A stretch of DNA of 64,000 nucleotides from Zobellia galactanivorans (GCF_000973105.1 NC_015844.1:3158501-3222500); one strand, 5' to 3'; positions 22,879 through 32,305 are shown, counted from the first letter of the stretch. Translations and numbers: made by a program. Notes: a model not told the origin generated them from the sequence alone.

Positions 22879-23616
22879 CTATTGTTTTTTTAGGGGAATA
22901 CAATAGGTGGCACAATGCCAAATGAATTCGTAATCAAGGCCCTTGTACGTTCCGGGTACGGTTTCGTTATAGGTGGCCTCGACCGTATATTTTGTGGGCC
23001 ATGGCAGTTGAAATGAGATCTTTCCGTCTTGGTCCGTGCTCAGTTTTTTTGACCATAGATCGGAGACAAAGATGCTTACTTCGTTTTCGGCCAAAGGCTT
23101 GCCCTTGAAAAGTAATTGAAGGCTGACTTCCTTCGAAACCCCATATGGATCAGGACTGACATCTATAATTTCAATACCGTCTACATTGGTTTTGGCAATT
23201 GCAGCGGGTTTTTTGTCCACAACAACTTTGGCCTTGGCGTGGTATTGTGGCTTGAATATGCCAAAATCGTACTGGGTAAAGTCCAATACCTTCATATCCT
23301 TATTGTCCAATGCCAAGGTGTAGGTGCCTTTTTGGTTAGGGGTAAAACTGGCCGCGTAAAAGTCGTCTTTGGCGGAAATCGGCAGGGTGGTTTTGGTACC
23401 GTCGGGAGCGATCAGCCATAAGCTAAAGTTGCTTACGCCCTTAAAAGCGTCTCCCTGAACTTTTTCAATAACACCATAGGTGTATTCCCCGAAGCGCACT
23501 TTTATCTGGTGCTCTTGGTTCAATTGCCCCTGTGGTGCGGCTTCGATCCATAAATAGTGCGAAAAGATAGGGGAGGTCGATAAAAGCAATACGAGTAAGG
23601 TGATGATTTTTTTCAT
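22879..23616 (-). CDS. Periplasmic DUF4198 protein of the iron-uptake cluster
   Basis: The 245-residue protein has a signal peptide (KKIITLLVLLLSTSPIFS) followed at once by HYLWIEAAP, the opening typical of DUF4198 proteins. Two Ig-like beta domains follow; the second contains PDPYGVSKEVSLQLLFKGKP and VSIFVSDLWSKKLSTDQDGK. The family is often linked to transition-metal import (nickel/cobalt NikM relatives, iron clusters). His20 just after cleavage and the His/Cys pair near the end (WHCATYC) could bind metal. It lies between the TonB receptor and the small membrane proteins on the same strand. Confidence 0.85.
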   Translation of the reverse strand: MKKIITLLVLLLSTSPIFSHYLWIEAAPQGQLNQEHQIKVRFGEYTYGVIEKVQGDAFKGVSNFSLWLIAPDGTKTTLPISAKDDFYAASFTPNQKGTYTLALDNKDMKVLDFTQYDFGIFKPQYHAKAKVVVDKKPAAIAKTNVDGIEIIDVSPDPYGVSKEVSLQLLFKGKPLAENEVSIFVSDLWSKKLSTDQDGKISFQLPWPTKYTVEATYNETVPGTYKGLDYEFIWHCATYCIPLKKQ

Positions 23617-23706
23617 TTTTATAGGGATTAAAGATTACAAGAAAAAGGGATAAAGTGCCCTTGACGAAAATCACGTTCAAGGGCACTGCAAACAAACTAA
23701 CTCAAC

Positions 23707-26052
23707 TCAAAAAAGCTTGTAGCTTACCGTAAGGCGTCCATTGATACCGGGTTCTGATTGCCAGTATAGATAGGTGCCATAGTTAGAACCGGAATACAGA
23801 TATTCATCCAATAGGTTGTTGATGTTCAGTTGAACCTTCAATTTGTTGTTTTTCCACGATAGTGCCCCGTCCAATCTGAAGTAATCGGGCAAGTCGGTTT
23901 GGTTGTCCGCACCCCATGACCATGACGAACGGTCAACTTGGTATTGGTAACCCAGTGAAATACCGAAACCCTTTAAGGAAGAAGAGGTATTGAACTGGTA
24001 GTTCAACCAGCCATTGGTTACATGCTTGGCATAGCCGGCCATTCTCTTACCGATGTTTTCGGCGTTGGTGTCTTCCGTTATCTCAACATGGGTATTGGCG
24101 TAATTGAGCACCACGTTCAGTTCAGGGCTTACTTGGCCTTGGAGGTCAAATTCGATTCCCTTGGATTGTATCTCGCCCAGTTGAATGGAGAAATTGGGAT
24201 TTTCCGGGTCGCCGACCAATACATTTTGTTTGGTTATTTGGTAGGCCCCTAGCGAAGTTTTTAGCCTTCCGTCAAAAAACGACTTTTTAAGTCCCCCTTC
24301 AATATCAATGGCATCTACGGGGTCAAAGGTTTCACCTGAAAAGCTTACGCCGCTTTGGCCGATAAAAGATTGGTCGTAAAGGCCGTATGCGGCAAGTGTT
24401 GGTAGAATGTCGATGCTTATTCCGGCCCGAGGGGTGAATTTTTGGTCTTGTTCGTCTTTGCCTTCGGTGGCCAGTTGGGTATATCTTCCGGCAAGGGTCA
24501 GGCGAATTCGGTTATCGAGAAACCCGATTTCATCTTGGACGTAATAGGCCTTTGTAATCGCCCCATACATATAGGGTTGCCCGCCATTTCTGTTTTGTAA
24601 GGCCAATGAGCGGTCAAAACTGGGCGATGGGGTATTGTCATAAACCGGATTGTAGATATTGAAAGGTGTAGCCGTGTCGATATCGAAAGCTTGGTAAAAA
24701 TCGGCTAGGTAATGTTTTTGGGTGTAATCGAAGCCCCCTAGAACCGAGTGGTTTATGGCCCCTGTTTTAAAATCGCCATAAAGGTAGGCCTGAAAGTATT
24801 TGCCGGTAGAGAGGGCGTCCCAAAGGCTAATATATCGGTGGGTGTCACCATTTTCCGCTATATCCCTTAGCCAAAAGGAATTGCCTTCCTGGTCATAACG
24901 CAAATAGGCAAATTGACTTTCTATGGTCCAATGGTCCGATAGGTTGTGACTGAGGTTGGTGAAGAAGGTTACTTCTTGAATATCGGTTACCGGATAATTG
25001 TTGTCGGTAAATTTAAAGTTACGGTCAAGGCTTGCATAACCATCTGGGGTAGGGGCAAAGACGTAAGACGAGCCGATAAAGCTTTCCGCCTGTTGTAAGT
25101 TCAATTCGGTGGTAATAATGGTTTTGTCGGAAAAGCGATAGCTTAACGAGGGCGCAATACCATAGCGTGATGCATCTTCGTTACCTCGGTGCGAATCGGA
25201 GGTTTGGTACATGCCGTTCAAACGGAACAATAATTTTTCGTCGTCGGTCAGTTTGCCTCCTAGGTCTATCGTTCCGCGATAGTTGTCGAAGCTTCCGGCA
25301 GTAAATGACAACTCGGCAATTTTACTGGCGGTGGGCTTTTTGGTGACTACATTGTAAAATCCACCAGGCTCGCCCGCCGACATCATAAAACCGGCAGGGC
25401 CTTTTACAAATTCTATACGGTCTACCGTATTCATGTCTTCCGATAAAGGTCCCCAAGTGTCTTGGACGTTAATACCGTTCCTGAATGCGGGCAAACGAAA
25501 CCCCCTCATATTGACACGGGCAAAATGCCCCCAGTGTTCGATCATGGTCACACCGCTGACATTTCTGATCACGCCTTCCATAATATTGGTGGCCTGTTGA
25601 TCTTTTAGTAACTCGGAGTTAATGACCTGTATGTTTTGAGGTAGTTTGGCGAGTTCGGTTTTCAATCGCAATGAAGTGGAAGGTTCGCGGTTAATGTATT
25701 TGTTATTGCCATTACCGTTGACAACTACCTCGTCCAATGACTCTACCAATTCTTCCAAAACGATTTTTGGCAAGGAGGTCGTCGTGTTCGCTTGTATAGT
25801 GATGTTCTTTTTGAAGGTTTGGTAGCCTAGTTCCGATATCTTTAAAGTATAGCCTCCTGAAGGGATGTCTTTTAGAACAAAATGACCGTTGATGTCAGAT
25901 GTAGTGCCGTAGTTTGTTTTCACGAGTGTCACATGGGCATAAGGCAAGGGGGTTCCGTCGCTCACGCTAAGGGTTCCTTCTAGGGAACCGGTTTGGGCAA
26001 ATGCTCCAAAGGTTAAGGTGAGGAATAATTGGAGCATGTAAATCTTTTTCAT
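23707..26052 (-). CDS. TonB-dependent siderophore receptor
   Basis: The 781-residue outer-membrane receptor has a signal peptide, then a CarboxypepD_reg-like domain (about 22-110, GSLEGTLSVSDGTPLPYAHV). A plug domain follows (about 125-260, LPQNIQVINSELLKDQQATN, VDRIEFVKGPAGFM, GGFYNVVTKKP), then a 22-strand barrel ending in the terminal phenylalanine (LTVSYKLF). The plug is of the FhuA/FpvA (siderophore) type. The neighbours (DUF4198, DUF3325-like, DUF3649-like, PepSY) form a ferric-siderophore uptake and reduction unit. A divergent AraC regulator begins 69 bases away across a shared promoter region with a 13-bp palindrome. The siderophore itself is unknown; no biosynthesis genes are nearby. 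Confidence 0.93.
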   Translation of the reverse strand: MKKIYMLQLFLTLTFGAFAQTGSLEGTLSVSDGTPLPYAHVTLVKTNYGTTSDINGHFVLKDIPSGGYTLKISELGYQTFKKNITIQANTTTSLPKIVLEELVESLDEVVVNGNGNNKYINREPSTSLRLKTELAKLPQNIQVINSELLKDQQATNIMEGVIRNVSGVTMIEHWGHFARVNMRGFRLPAFRNGINVQDTWGPLSEDMNTVDRIEFVKGPAGFMMSAGEPGGFYNVVTKKPTASKIAELSFTAGSFDNYRGTIDLGGKLTDDEKLLFRLNGMYQTSDSHRGNEDASRYGIAPSLSYRFSDKTIITTELNLQQAESFIGSSYVFAPTPDGYASLDRNFKFTDNNYPVTDIQEVTFFTNLSHNLSDHWTIESQFAYLRYDQEGNSFWLRDIAENGDTHRYISLWDALSTGKYFQAYLYGDFKTGAINHSVLGGFDYTQKHYLADFYQAFDIDTATPFNIYNPVYDNTPSPSFDRSLALQNRNGGQPYMYGAITKAYYVQDEIGFLDNRIRLTLAGRYTQLATEGKDEQDQKFTPRAGISIDILPTLAAYGLYDQSFIGQSGVSFSGETFDPVDAIDIEGGLKKSFFDGRLKTSLGAYQITKQNVLVGDPENPNFSIQLGEIQSKGIEFDLQGQVSPELNVVLNYANTHVEITEDTNAENIGKRMAGYAKHVTNGWLNYQFNTSSSLKGFGISLGYQYQVDRSSWSWGADNQTDLPDYFRLDGALSWKNNKLKVQLNINNLLDEYLYSGSNYGTYLYWQSEPGINGRLTVSYKLF

Positions 26053-26069
26053 AAAATATTGCTATTTAA

Positions 26070-26100
26070 ATTTAGTCTAAATAAATTTGATGCAAATGTA
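26070..26100. promoter_or_regulatory. Divergent overlapping promoters with a palindromic operator
   Basis: A perfect 13-bp palindrome ATTTAGTCTAAAT lies at 26070-26082. Immediately right of it are two Bacteroidota -7 boxes, TAAATTTG on the plus strand (26082-26089, for the AraC gene) and TACATTTG on the minus strand (26093-26100, for the TonB receptor). The palindrome overlaps the expected start of the receptor transcript, the classical position for an iron-dependent repressor. It resembles DtxR/IdeR-type boxes I recall ahead of flavobacterial iron genes, but the repressor is not identified. Confidence 0.65.
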
Positions 26101-26121
26101 AGTTGTGAAATTGTATAAGGA

Positions 26122-27123
26122 ATGACGCCAAATGGAGAAAAAAAGACGCGATTTGCCAACTGTGAAATTTTGCCGAAAAACCTCGATTCGGAGGCTAAGA
26201 TGGCGGCTTATCTGACGGGGGATAAAGAGGGTTGTACGCTGTGTGGTGTTCGGCTTTGGAAGGCTTATATCAAGGCTGAATTTGGTGTGGGGCGGATAAG
26301 TTGTAAAACCTTTCCGGACTTTTCGGTGGTCATTGCGCGTTGTAAATTCATGAAAGATGTGATCTGCTACCCGAAGCAAAATGGGAAAGGTATACGTCTT
26401 TCGTTTTTGTTAAAAGGACAAAAGATCTTTTCGGAACCCACATGGCATGAAGATTTCTACCAAGAAGGTCATGATTGCTATATGACCTGCTTTCAGAATT
26501 TTGAAGGTTTTGTGCGTATTGCCGGAAACAAGAATTATAAAGAAATAGTGGTTTTATTGTCTCGATCGTTTTTAGAGGATAACGAGTTTTTAAAGGATGA
26601 GGCCTTTACGGTGTTTCGGGACAAGGTGCGTATGGTGCCCATTACACCCAGTATACAGGCGACTTTAAAGGTGTTGGAGTCACATCAAATAAAGGGGCCA
26701 GCCGATAGGCTTTTTCTAAAAGCCAAGGTTTTGGAACTATTGGCCGAACAGTTCAACAATTACACACGCTTCCGCTCCCTTCCTGAAACCCCAAGGGTGG
26801 GGGAGTCCCTTAAAAAAGTATATGCGGTGAAGCAACATTTGGAAAACAACCTTCACAAAAACTTTTCGGTACAGGAACTGTGCAAGATCTTCGGGTTGAA
26901 CGGGCAAAGCTTGAAAGCCGATTTTAAACGGATTTTCGGAGCCTCGGTCACGGTCTATGTTCAGGCCAAAAAAATGGAAAAGGCACAGATGCTTTTAGAT
27001 AATACCGAACTTATGGTCTATGAGGTAGCCGAAGAGGTAGGGTATAAAAACGCAACCCATTTCAGTGCGGCCTTTAAACGTCATTTCGGAAAGACTCCCA
27101 AGCAATACAAGAATGTAGTTTAG
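26122..27123 (+). CDS. AraC-family transcriptional regulator of the siderophore receptor
   Basis: The 333-residue protein has a variable N-terminal half and a C-terminal AraC double helix-turn-helix. The latter runs LENNLHKNFSVQELCKIFGL, FKRIFGASVTVYVQAKKMEK and VAEEVGYKNATHFSAAFKRH, ending in FGKTPKQYKN. It lies divergent to the TonB receptor gene with promoters overlapping at one palindrome. AraC regulators in this position (PchR/YbtA type) are typically activated by the ferric siderophore and switch on the receptor operon. That role is inferred from the arrangement. The gene is convergent with kdsA, whose stop lies 12 bases beyond. Confidence 0.9.
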   Translation: MTPNGEKKTRFANCEILPKNLDSEAKMAAYLTGDKEGCTLCGVRLWKAYIKAEFGVGRISCKTFPDFSVVIARCKFMKDVICYPKQNGKGIRLSFLLKGQKIFSEPTWHEDFYQEGHDCYMTCFQNFEGFVRIAGNKNYKEIVVLLSRSFLEDNEFLKDEAFTVFRDKVRMVPITPSIQATLKVLESHQIKGPADRLFLKAKVLELLAEQFNNYTRFRSLPETPRVGESLKKVYAVKQHLENNLHKNFSVQELCKIFGLNGQSLKADFKRIFGASVTVYVQAKKMEKAQMLLDNTELMVYEVAEEVGYKNATHFSAAFKRHFGKTPKQYKNVV

Positions 27124-27134
27124 ATCAACTGGAT

Positions 27135-27956
27135 CTACTGCAAGCCGTTTATCGTTTTTCTAATAGCTGTCAAATCGGTCAACAATTTTTTCATTAGCCC
27201 TAAATCTAGCATATTGGCACCATCACTTTTTGCATTAGCGCAATCAAAATGTGTTTCTATAAAAAGACCATCTACCCCAGCTGCAATTCCTGCTCTTGCC
27301 ATGGTACCTATTAATGAAGGTCTACCGCCCGTTACTCCTGAAGATTGGTTTGGTTGTTGTAACGAATGGGTTACATCCAGCACAACAGGAGCAAATTGTT
27401 TCATGGTGGGTACTCCTCTAAAATCAACGATCATATCTTGATAGCCGAACATGGTGCCACGATCGGTAATAATAGCTTGTTGGTTACCTGTTTCGGTAAC
27501 TTTATTAACCGCGTGTTTCATGCTTTCCGGACTCATGAATTGTCCTTTTTTGATGTTCACGGTTTTTCCTGTATTCGCAGCAGCAACTACTAAATCCGTT
27601 TGTCGGGCTAAAAAAGCAGGAATTTGTAATACATCTACGTATTCAGCAGCCATAACAGCATCTTGTTCCGTATGAATATCGGTAACCGTAGGTACTTGAA
27701 AAGTTTCAGAAACTTTCCTTAATATCCTTAAAGCTTTTTCATCCCCAATACCTGTAAAAGAGTCAAGCCTACTTCTATTTGCTTTTTTGAAACTGCCTTT
27801 AAATACATATGGAATTTTTAAATCGCTGGTAATTGTTACGACATGTTCTGCAATGCGCAGCGCCATATCTTCACCTTCTATGGCACAAGGGCCAGCAAGT
27901 AAAAAAAAGTTATTGCTATCAGTATGTTTTATTTGAGGAATTAAGGATAAGTCCAT
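27135..27956 (-). CDS. kdsA: 2-dehydro-3-deoxyphosphooctonate aldolase (KDO-8-phosphate synthase)
   Basis: This enzyme condenses phosphoenolpyruvate with arabinose 5-phosphate to KDO-8-phosphate for lipopolysaccharide core synthesis. ATG 27956 (MDLSLIPQIKHTDSNNF) gives 273 residues, the normal length; an upstream TTG is rejected because it falls within the promoter. Family motifs are FFLLAGPCAIEGE, VFKGSFKKANRSR, LDSFTGIGDEKAL, PTVTDIHTEQD, QIPAFLARQTDL, KKGQFMSPE and FIETHFDCANAKSDG. A TATCTTTG -7 box lies 19 bases upstream of the ATG, implying a short leader. The metal-dependent class is suggested by the Cys in AGPCAIEG, but that is not proven. Confidence 0.96.
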   Translation of the reverse strand: MDLSLIPQIKHTDSNNFFLLAGPCAIEGEDMALRIAEHVVTITSDLKIPYVFKGSFKKANRSRLDSFTGIGDEKALRILRKVSETFQVPTVTDIHTEQDAVMAAEYVDVLQIPAFLARQTDLVVAAANTGKTVNIKKGQFMSPESMKHAVNKVTETGNQQAIITDRGTMFGYQDMIVDFRGVPTMKQFAPVVLDVTHSLQQPNQSSGVTGGRPSLIGTMARAGIAAGVDGLFIETHFDCANAKSDGANMLDLGLMKKLLTDLTAIRKTINGLQ

Positions 27957-27974
27957 TCGTCGAAAATTTTTGAG

Positions 27975-27982
27975 CAAAGATA
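27975..27982 (-). promoter_or_regulatory. -7 promoter box of kdsA
   Basis: TATCTTTG on the minus strand matches the Bacteroidota TAnnTTTG consensus. Transcription would start near 27968, about 12 bases before the ATG at 27956, which supports that start codon over the TTG at 27977. Confidence 0.6.
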
Positions 27983-28039
27983 CTATTTTATGGGGCTAAC
28001 TGTTGTCTTTACATAAGATTGTATAAAAACCAAATCTAC

Positions 28040-28606
28040 ATGTATCTTAAACAATGCCTATCCTTGTTTTTACTGCTGTTACTCATTTGCCAAGCCAATG
28101 CCCAATTCGGCAAAAATTGTGAATTGAGACAAATGAAAGTCAATCTATTAAACCCTGGTTTTGAGTATGAAATGGCACTAGGAACCAATACTACTTTTGA
28201 TTTAAAAGTAGGTATGCAAGTAGGTTTAGATCCTTTAAAAGCTAATGTTTACGAGGAATTAGGTTTTTTTCCTGCCGTTGCCGGTCAGTATCGGTATTAC
28301 TATAACTTTGAAAAAAGGCAACAAAATAGAAGGCAGATTTATGGTAACTCAGCAAATTATGTGGCTCCAGCCGTTGCGGCTTTTTTTCCGGGTTCTAGAA
28401 CAATTGGTGGTGAAGAGGTAAAAGGCGCTTTCGGTTATGCGGGTTTGGTAACAGGTTTACAGCGCAGCTATAATTCAGGATTCAATTTTTCTGTGGATGT
28501 TGGTGCGGCTTATTACACGGGGCAGTTTGAAGATGGAATTTATCCGGTGGCTAATTTGAGTATCGGTTGGATACTTAGCGAAAAACGATGGTGTGTAGGG
28601 CGTTAG
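28040..28606 (+). CDS. Secreted beta-barrel-like protein, paralogue 1 of a tandem pair
   Basis: ATG 28040 (MYLKQCLSLFLLLLLICQANA) gives 188 residues with a clear signal peptide; a TTG seven codons earlier is rejected. The mature part alternates polar and hydrophobic residues like a small outer-membrane barrel (LNPGFEYEMALGTNTTFDLK, AVAGQYRYYYNFEKR, SGFNFSVDVGAAYYTG) and ends in a strand, NLSIGWILSEKRW. It shares the blocks YEKALGRNTT/YEMALGTNTT, QYRYYYN/QLRYYYN, SGNSGNY/YGNSANY and GLQRSY/GLQRTY with the next gene, so the two arose by tandem duplication. Similar proteins are annotated as DUF3575-like or hypothetical; the role is unknown. Confidence 0.75.
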   Translation: MYLKQCLSLFLLLLLICQANAQFGKNCELRQMKVNLLNPGFEYEMALGTNTTFDLKVGMQVGLDPLKANVYEELGFFPAVAGQYRYYYNFEKRQQNRRQIYGNSANYVAPAVAAFFPGSRTIGGEEVKGAFGYAGLVTGLQRSYNSGFNFSVDVGAAYYTGQFEDGIYPVANLSIGWILSEKRWCVGR

Positions 28607-28727
28607 TATGTGTTTTTTATTGCGAATAAGTCGAGTTGTTTTTTTCTTACAAATTGTTTAGAAAAAAATGAATTTTAGGCTTGATATTTGATGATTGTTC
28701 AGGAGTACTTAACACCTGAGTCAACTT

Positions 28728-29267
28728 ATGAAAAACACTGGAATCCTACTCGTTCTTTTTACGTTTACAATTTTTACGAATGCGCAGAACCAAAATAATG
28801 TTGAAGACCATCAAGTACAATTGGGTTTGCCTATGCCTGCCATTCTATACGAAAAGGCACTGGGCCGGAATACAACCGCTACCATGGAGTTTGTTACGGG
28901 CTTTGGTCTGAGGGGCTGTAGTGGTTGTGATACCGACTTTGGTATTTATCCGGTTCTTAGGGGGCAGCTCCGCTATTATTACAATATGGACCGGCGGTTG
29001 GATAAGGGTAAAAATATCTCGGGCAATTCGGGAAACTATATCGCCATACTGTTGGCCTATCAAGATAAAAATCCCCTGATCGGCAATTTGATGTTGTCGG
29101 AAAGTGTTTTGGGCGTTGGTCCGGTCTATGGTTTGCAACGCACCTATAGACGTGGTTTCTTCTACCGTTTGGAAGGTGGTGTGGGCTATTCACAAACTCA
29201 AGATGACGGTGGTTTTGCATTGCTTTTGGCGGCACGTGTGGGTTGGGCGTTTGGAAAACGGCGTTGA
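28728..29267 (+). CDS. Secreted beta-barrel-like protein, paralogue 2 of a tandem pair
   Basis: The 179-residue protein has a signal peptide (KNTGILLVLFTFTIFTNA) and the same architecture as the preceding gene. Blocks are PAILYEKALGRNTTATMEF, VLRGQLRYYYNMDRRLDKGK, ISGNSGNYIAILLAY, GPVYGLQRTYRRGFFYRLEG and a last strand LAARVGWAFGKRR. It differs by a CSGC motif in the first extracellular-like loop (LRGCSGCDTDFG), which may form a disulfide. The codon usage is more GC-rich than that of its neighbour, hinting that the copies diverged in tempo or that one was acquired separately. Function unknown; an outer-membrane location is likely. Confidence 0.75.
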   Translation: MKNTGILLVLFTFTIFTNAQNQNNVEDHQVQLGLPMPAILYEKALGRNTTATMEFVTGFGLRGCSGCDTDFGIYPVLRGQLRYYYNMDRRLDKGKNISGNSGNYIAILLAYQDKNPLIGNLMLSESVLGVGPVYGLQRTYRRGFFYRLEGGVGYSQTQDDGGFALLLAARVGWAFGKRR

Positions 29268-29381
29268 TCGGCATTCCACTTTTTTACACCCCCTTTTTAC
29301 CTTGAAAAGGGCAGTGCCTAAAGCTTCTGAGCCTATTTGGGGTGAACTTGCTAGAAATCAACAAGATAAAAATAACATAAG

Positions 29382-29416
29382 TTTGTGTTATCCGCAGAAA
29401 AATAGCAGTATCTTTG
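29382..29416 (+). promoter_or_regulatory. Promoter of typA
   Basis: TTTG at 29382-29385 and TATCTTTG at 29409-29416 are spaced by 23 bases, matching the Bacteroidota -33/-7 pattern. Transcription would start about 35 bases before the typA ATG. Confidence 0.55.
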
Positions 29417-29457
29417 CACGCTCAAAATAGCGGCGGACTGCTATTAAATAATTACAT

Positions 29458-31257
29458 ATGTCAATAACTAAAAACATTGCGATCATCGCACACGTAGACC
29501 ACGGTAAAACAACCTTGGTAGATAAAATTATGTATCACTGTCAATTGTTTCGCGAGAACCAAAATACAGGAGACCTAATTTTGGATAATAACGATTTGGA
29601 ACGCGAACGTGGTATTACCATTACTTCAAAGAACGTTTCCGTAGTTTATAAAGGTACCAAGATCAATATAATCGATACCCCTGGTCACGCCGATTTTGGT
29701 GGTGAAGTAGAGCGTGTTCTCAACATGGCCGATGGTGTGCTATTGTTGGTAGATGCTTTTGAAGGTCCTATGCCCCAAACGCGTTTTGTATTGCAAAAGG
29801 CTATTGACCTAGGTCTGAAACCTTGTGTGGTAATCAATAAAGTAGATAAAGAAAACTGTACCCCGGAAGAAGTTCACGAAAAGGTATTTGATCTTATGTT
29901 CGAATTGGGTGCGGAAGAATGGCAGTTAGATTTCCCTACCGTTTACGGTTCGGCAAAGAATAACTGGATGAGTGACGATTGGCAGAATGAGACTGAAAAC
30001 ATCGAGCCGCTTCTAGATATGGTCATTGAGCATATTCCTACCTTTGAACCGAAAGAGGGTAATACACAAATGTTGATTACTTCTTTGGATTTCTCTTCCT
30101 TTACGGGCCGTATCGCCATCGGAAGATTACAAAGGGGGAGCTTGAAGGAAGGACAGCAAATTGCCCTGGTTAAAAGGGATGGGTCTATCGTAAAATCAAA
30201 AATAAAAGAGCTTTTTACCTTTGAAGGCCTAGGAAGGCTTAAGGTTCAGGAAGTCGTTACCGGTGATATCTGTGCGATTACAGGTATTGAAGGTTTTGAA
30301 ATCGGTGATACCGTTGCCGATATAGAAAACCCTGAAGGGTTAAAGACCATTGCTATCGATGAGCCAACGATGAGTATGTTGTTTACCATTAACGACAGCC
30401 CATTTTTTGGTAAGGATGGTAAATTCGTAACTTCAAGACATATCAAGGAGCGCTTGGAGCGTGAACTTGAAAAGAACTTGGCCTTGCGTGTCAACGAGAC
30501 CGATAGTGCCGATAAATTTTTGGTTTTCGGTCGAGGGGTATTGCACCTTTCCGTATTGATCGAGACTATGCGTCGTGAAGGTTACGAACTTCAAATCGGT
30601 CAGCCACAGGTTATCATTAAAGAAATCGATGGTGTTAAATGTGAGCCGGTAGAATCGTTGACCATCGACTTGCCCGAAGAAGTATCGGGCAGGGCCGTTG
30701 AAATGGTTTCCATAAGAAAGGGTGAGATGACCAGTATGGAAGCGAAAGGCGAACGTATGATCTGTGAGTTCTTGATTCCTTCAAGAGGTATCATCGGTCT
30801 TCGTAACCAATTGTTGACCGCTACTGCGGGTGAAGCTATTATGGCCCACCGATTTTTGGAGTACCAACCGATGAAAGGTGATATTCCACAACGTCAGAAC
30901 GGTTCCTTGGTTTCTATGGAGAACGGAAAAGCTATTCCTTATTCTATCGATAAGCTTCAGGATCGTGGTAAGTTTTTCGTCGATCCGGGTGAAGATATTT
31001 ACGAAGGACAGGTTATTGGTGAAAATTCCCGTGGTGATGATATGACGGTGAACATTACAAAGACCAAAAAACTTTCCAACGTACGTTCATCAGGTGCGGA
31101 CGATAAAGCTAAGATTGTTCCTGCTATCAAATTCTCATTGGAGGAGGCCTTGGAATATATTCAGAAAGATGAGTATGTTGAGGTAACACCGAACTTCCTG
31201 CGACTCAGAAAGATATATCTGAAGGAAGTTGATCGGAAAAGAAATAAAATTGCATAA
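29458..31257 (+). CDS. typA: Ribosome-associated GTPase TypA/BipA
   Basis: The 599-residue translational GTPase acts on the ribosome under stress and in late large-subunit assembly. G1 is [14 protein letters not shown] (about 11-24), the switch region [15 protein letters not shown]3 [12 protein letters not shown] and G4 NKVDKE. EF-G-like domains II, III and V follow. The typical TypA C-terminal domain contains [20 protein letters not shown] and is followed by [20 protein letters not shown]. Length and motif order are complete. It stands alone behind its own promoter, with an intrinsic terminator directly after. Confidence 0.97.
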   Translation: MSITKNIAIIAHVDHGKTTLVDKIMYHCQLFRENQNTGDLILDNNDLERERGITITSKNVSVVYKGTKINIIDTPGHADFGGEVERVLNMADGVLLLVDAFEGPMPQTRFVLQKAIDLGLKPCVVINKVDKENCTPEEVHEKVFDLMFELGAEEWQLDFPTVYGSAKNNWMSDDWQNETENIEPLLDMVIEHIPTFEPKEGNTQMLITSLDFSSFTGRIAIGRLQRGSLKEGQQIALVKRDGSIVKSKIKELFTFEGLGRLKVQEVVTGDICAITGIEGFEIGDTVADIENPEGLKTIAIDEPTMSMLFTINDSPFFGKDGKFVTSRHIKERLERELEKNLALRVNETDSADKFLVFGRGVLHLSVLIETMRREGYELQIGQPQVIIKEIDGVKCEPVESLTIDLPEEVSGRAVEMVSIRKGEMTSMEAKGERMICEFLIPSRGIIGLRNQLLTATAGEAIMAHRFLEYQPMKGDIPQRQNGSLVSMENGKAIPYSIDKLQDRGKFFVDPGEDIYEGQVIGENSRGDDMTVNITKTKKLSNVRSSGADDKAKIVPAIKFSLEEALEYIQKDEYVEVTPNFLRLRKIYLKEVDRKRNKIA

Positions 31258-31261
31258 TATG

Positions 31262-31294
31262 AAAGCCCTGAATTGTTGTTCAGGGCTTTTTTTT
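31262..31294 (+). terminator. Terminator of typA
   Basis: AAGCCCTGAA pairs with TTCAGGGCTT around the loop TTGTTG and is followed by a run of nine T. It is a textbook intrinsic terminator five bases after the typA stop. Confidence 0.95.
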
Positions 31295-31350
31295 TACCTT
31301 TTTTGAAAGGAGGGGTAAATTTGGGCGACTATAGCTTTTAATCTAAAATA

Positions 31351-32268
31351 ATGTCTATGAAATTAAATGTTCGAATAGCAGGATTTTTATTGGCGGGCCT
31401 TTTATTATCGGCCTGTAACGAGAAACCGAAGGCCAAGAAGGAAGTGGTGGATACGGCCAAGGAAGAAAAGGTAGTCGATTATACCATACCCGAGGCTTGG
31501 ATCAACAAGCGCGTGGAAAAGGCTAAGGCCAAACTTGAAAAAACAGATGCGGGCAAAGTGGTCTGGGCAGCTATGGAAGCTCATGGCGGACTCAAAAACT
31601 GGTACGGTAACGGGGCTTTGGCCTTTCGTTTTAATTACCAGCCCTTAGACGGGAGTACACAACGCGACAGTTATCAGGTGGTAGATGTATGGCGCAATAA
31701 GGCCGTGCACACCAGTGCCGTCGATAGTACCGCAAAATTCGGTTGGGATGGGGCCACCGCTTGGGTGCAGGCCAAAGATTCTACGGCCTTTGCCTATGAT
31801 ACCCGATTTTGGGCACTGACTCCCCTTTACCTTTTCGGACATCCGTTTGTCTTGGATGGAGAGGGAGTACACCTAGAGTTACTGCCCGAAACAAAGTATA
31901 AGAACAAAGTGAACGAGGTGGTAAAAGTAACTTTTGCCGAAGGTACGGGAGATGCTCCGGATGATTATTACATTCTACAGTTCGATAAAGAAACACATTT
32001 GTTGACGGCCAATCGCTATATCGTTTCCTATCCGGCCTATTTTAAGGATGGTGGGCACAACCCTGAAAAATTCATGGAAGTAGGGGAGTTGGTCAATGTA
32101 AGCGGGGTATTGTTGCCTAAGGAACTCAAAACCCATTGGACGGTTAAAGGGGGTATGCCCGGCGAATATATCACTCAAATCGATATCACCGATATTCATT
32201 TTGTAAAGGATATCGACAAGGACTTCTTCGAGGTTCCGGAAGATGCAAAAATTATAAAAGGCCTTTGA
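31351..32268 (+). CDS. Lipoprotein, DUF6503-like
   Basis: ATG 31351 gives 305 residues; ATG 31357 is an alternative start. The signal peptide ends in the lipobox LLLSAC, so Cys is lipidated and the protein is membrane-anchored, probably in the outer membrane. After a Lys/Glu-rich linker (KPKAKKEVVDTAKEEKVVDY), the domain opens with VVWAAMEAHGGLKNWYG, which I recall from DUF6503 proteins of Bacteroidota. The beta-rich remainder resembles LolA/LolB-like lipid-carrier folds (FWALTPLYLFGHPFVLDGEG, PDDYYILQFDKETHLLTANR). The function is unknown. An intrinsic terminator overlaps the stop codon. Confidence 0.75.
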   Translation: MSMKLNVRIAGFLLAGLLLSACNEKPKAKKEVVDTAKEEKVVDYTIPEAWINKRVEKAKAKLEKTDAGKVVWAAMEAHGGLKNWYGNGALAFRFNYQPLDGSTQRDSYQVVDVWRNKAVHTSAVDSTAKFGWDGATAWVQAKDSTAFAYDTRFWALTPLYLFGHPFVLDGEGVHLELLPETKYKNKVNEVVKVTFAEGTGDAPDDYYILQFDKETHLLTANRYIVSYPAYFKDGGHNPEKFMEVGELVNVSGVLLPKELKTHWTVKGGMPGEYITQIDITDIHFVKDIDKDFFEVPEDAKIIKGL

Positions 32269-32286
32269 TCAAGGCCTTTTTTTTTG
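32257..32286 (+). terminator. Terminator overlapping the end of the DUF6503-like gene
   Basis: AAAGGCCTT and AAGGCCTTT form a near-perfect stem around TGATC, where TGA is the stop codon, followed by eight or more T. The stop lies inside the loop. Confidence 0.9.
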
Positions 32287-32305
32287 TCTAATAGGGTTGT
32301 GCGTT

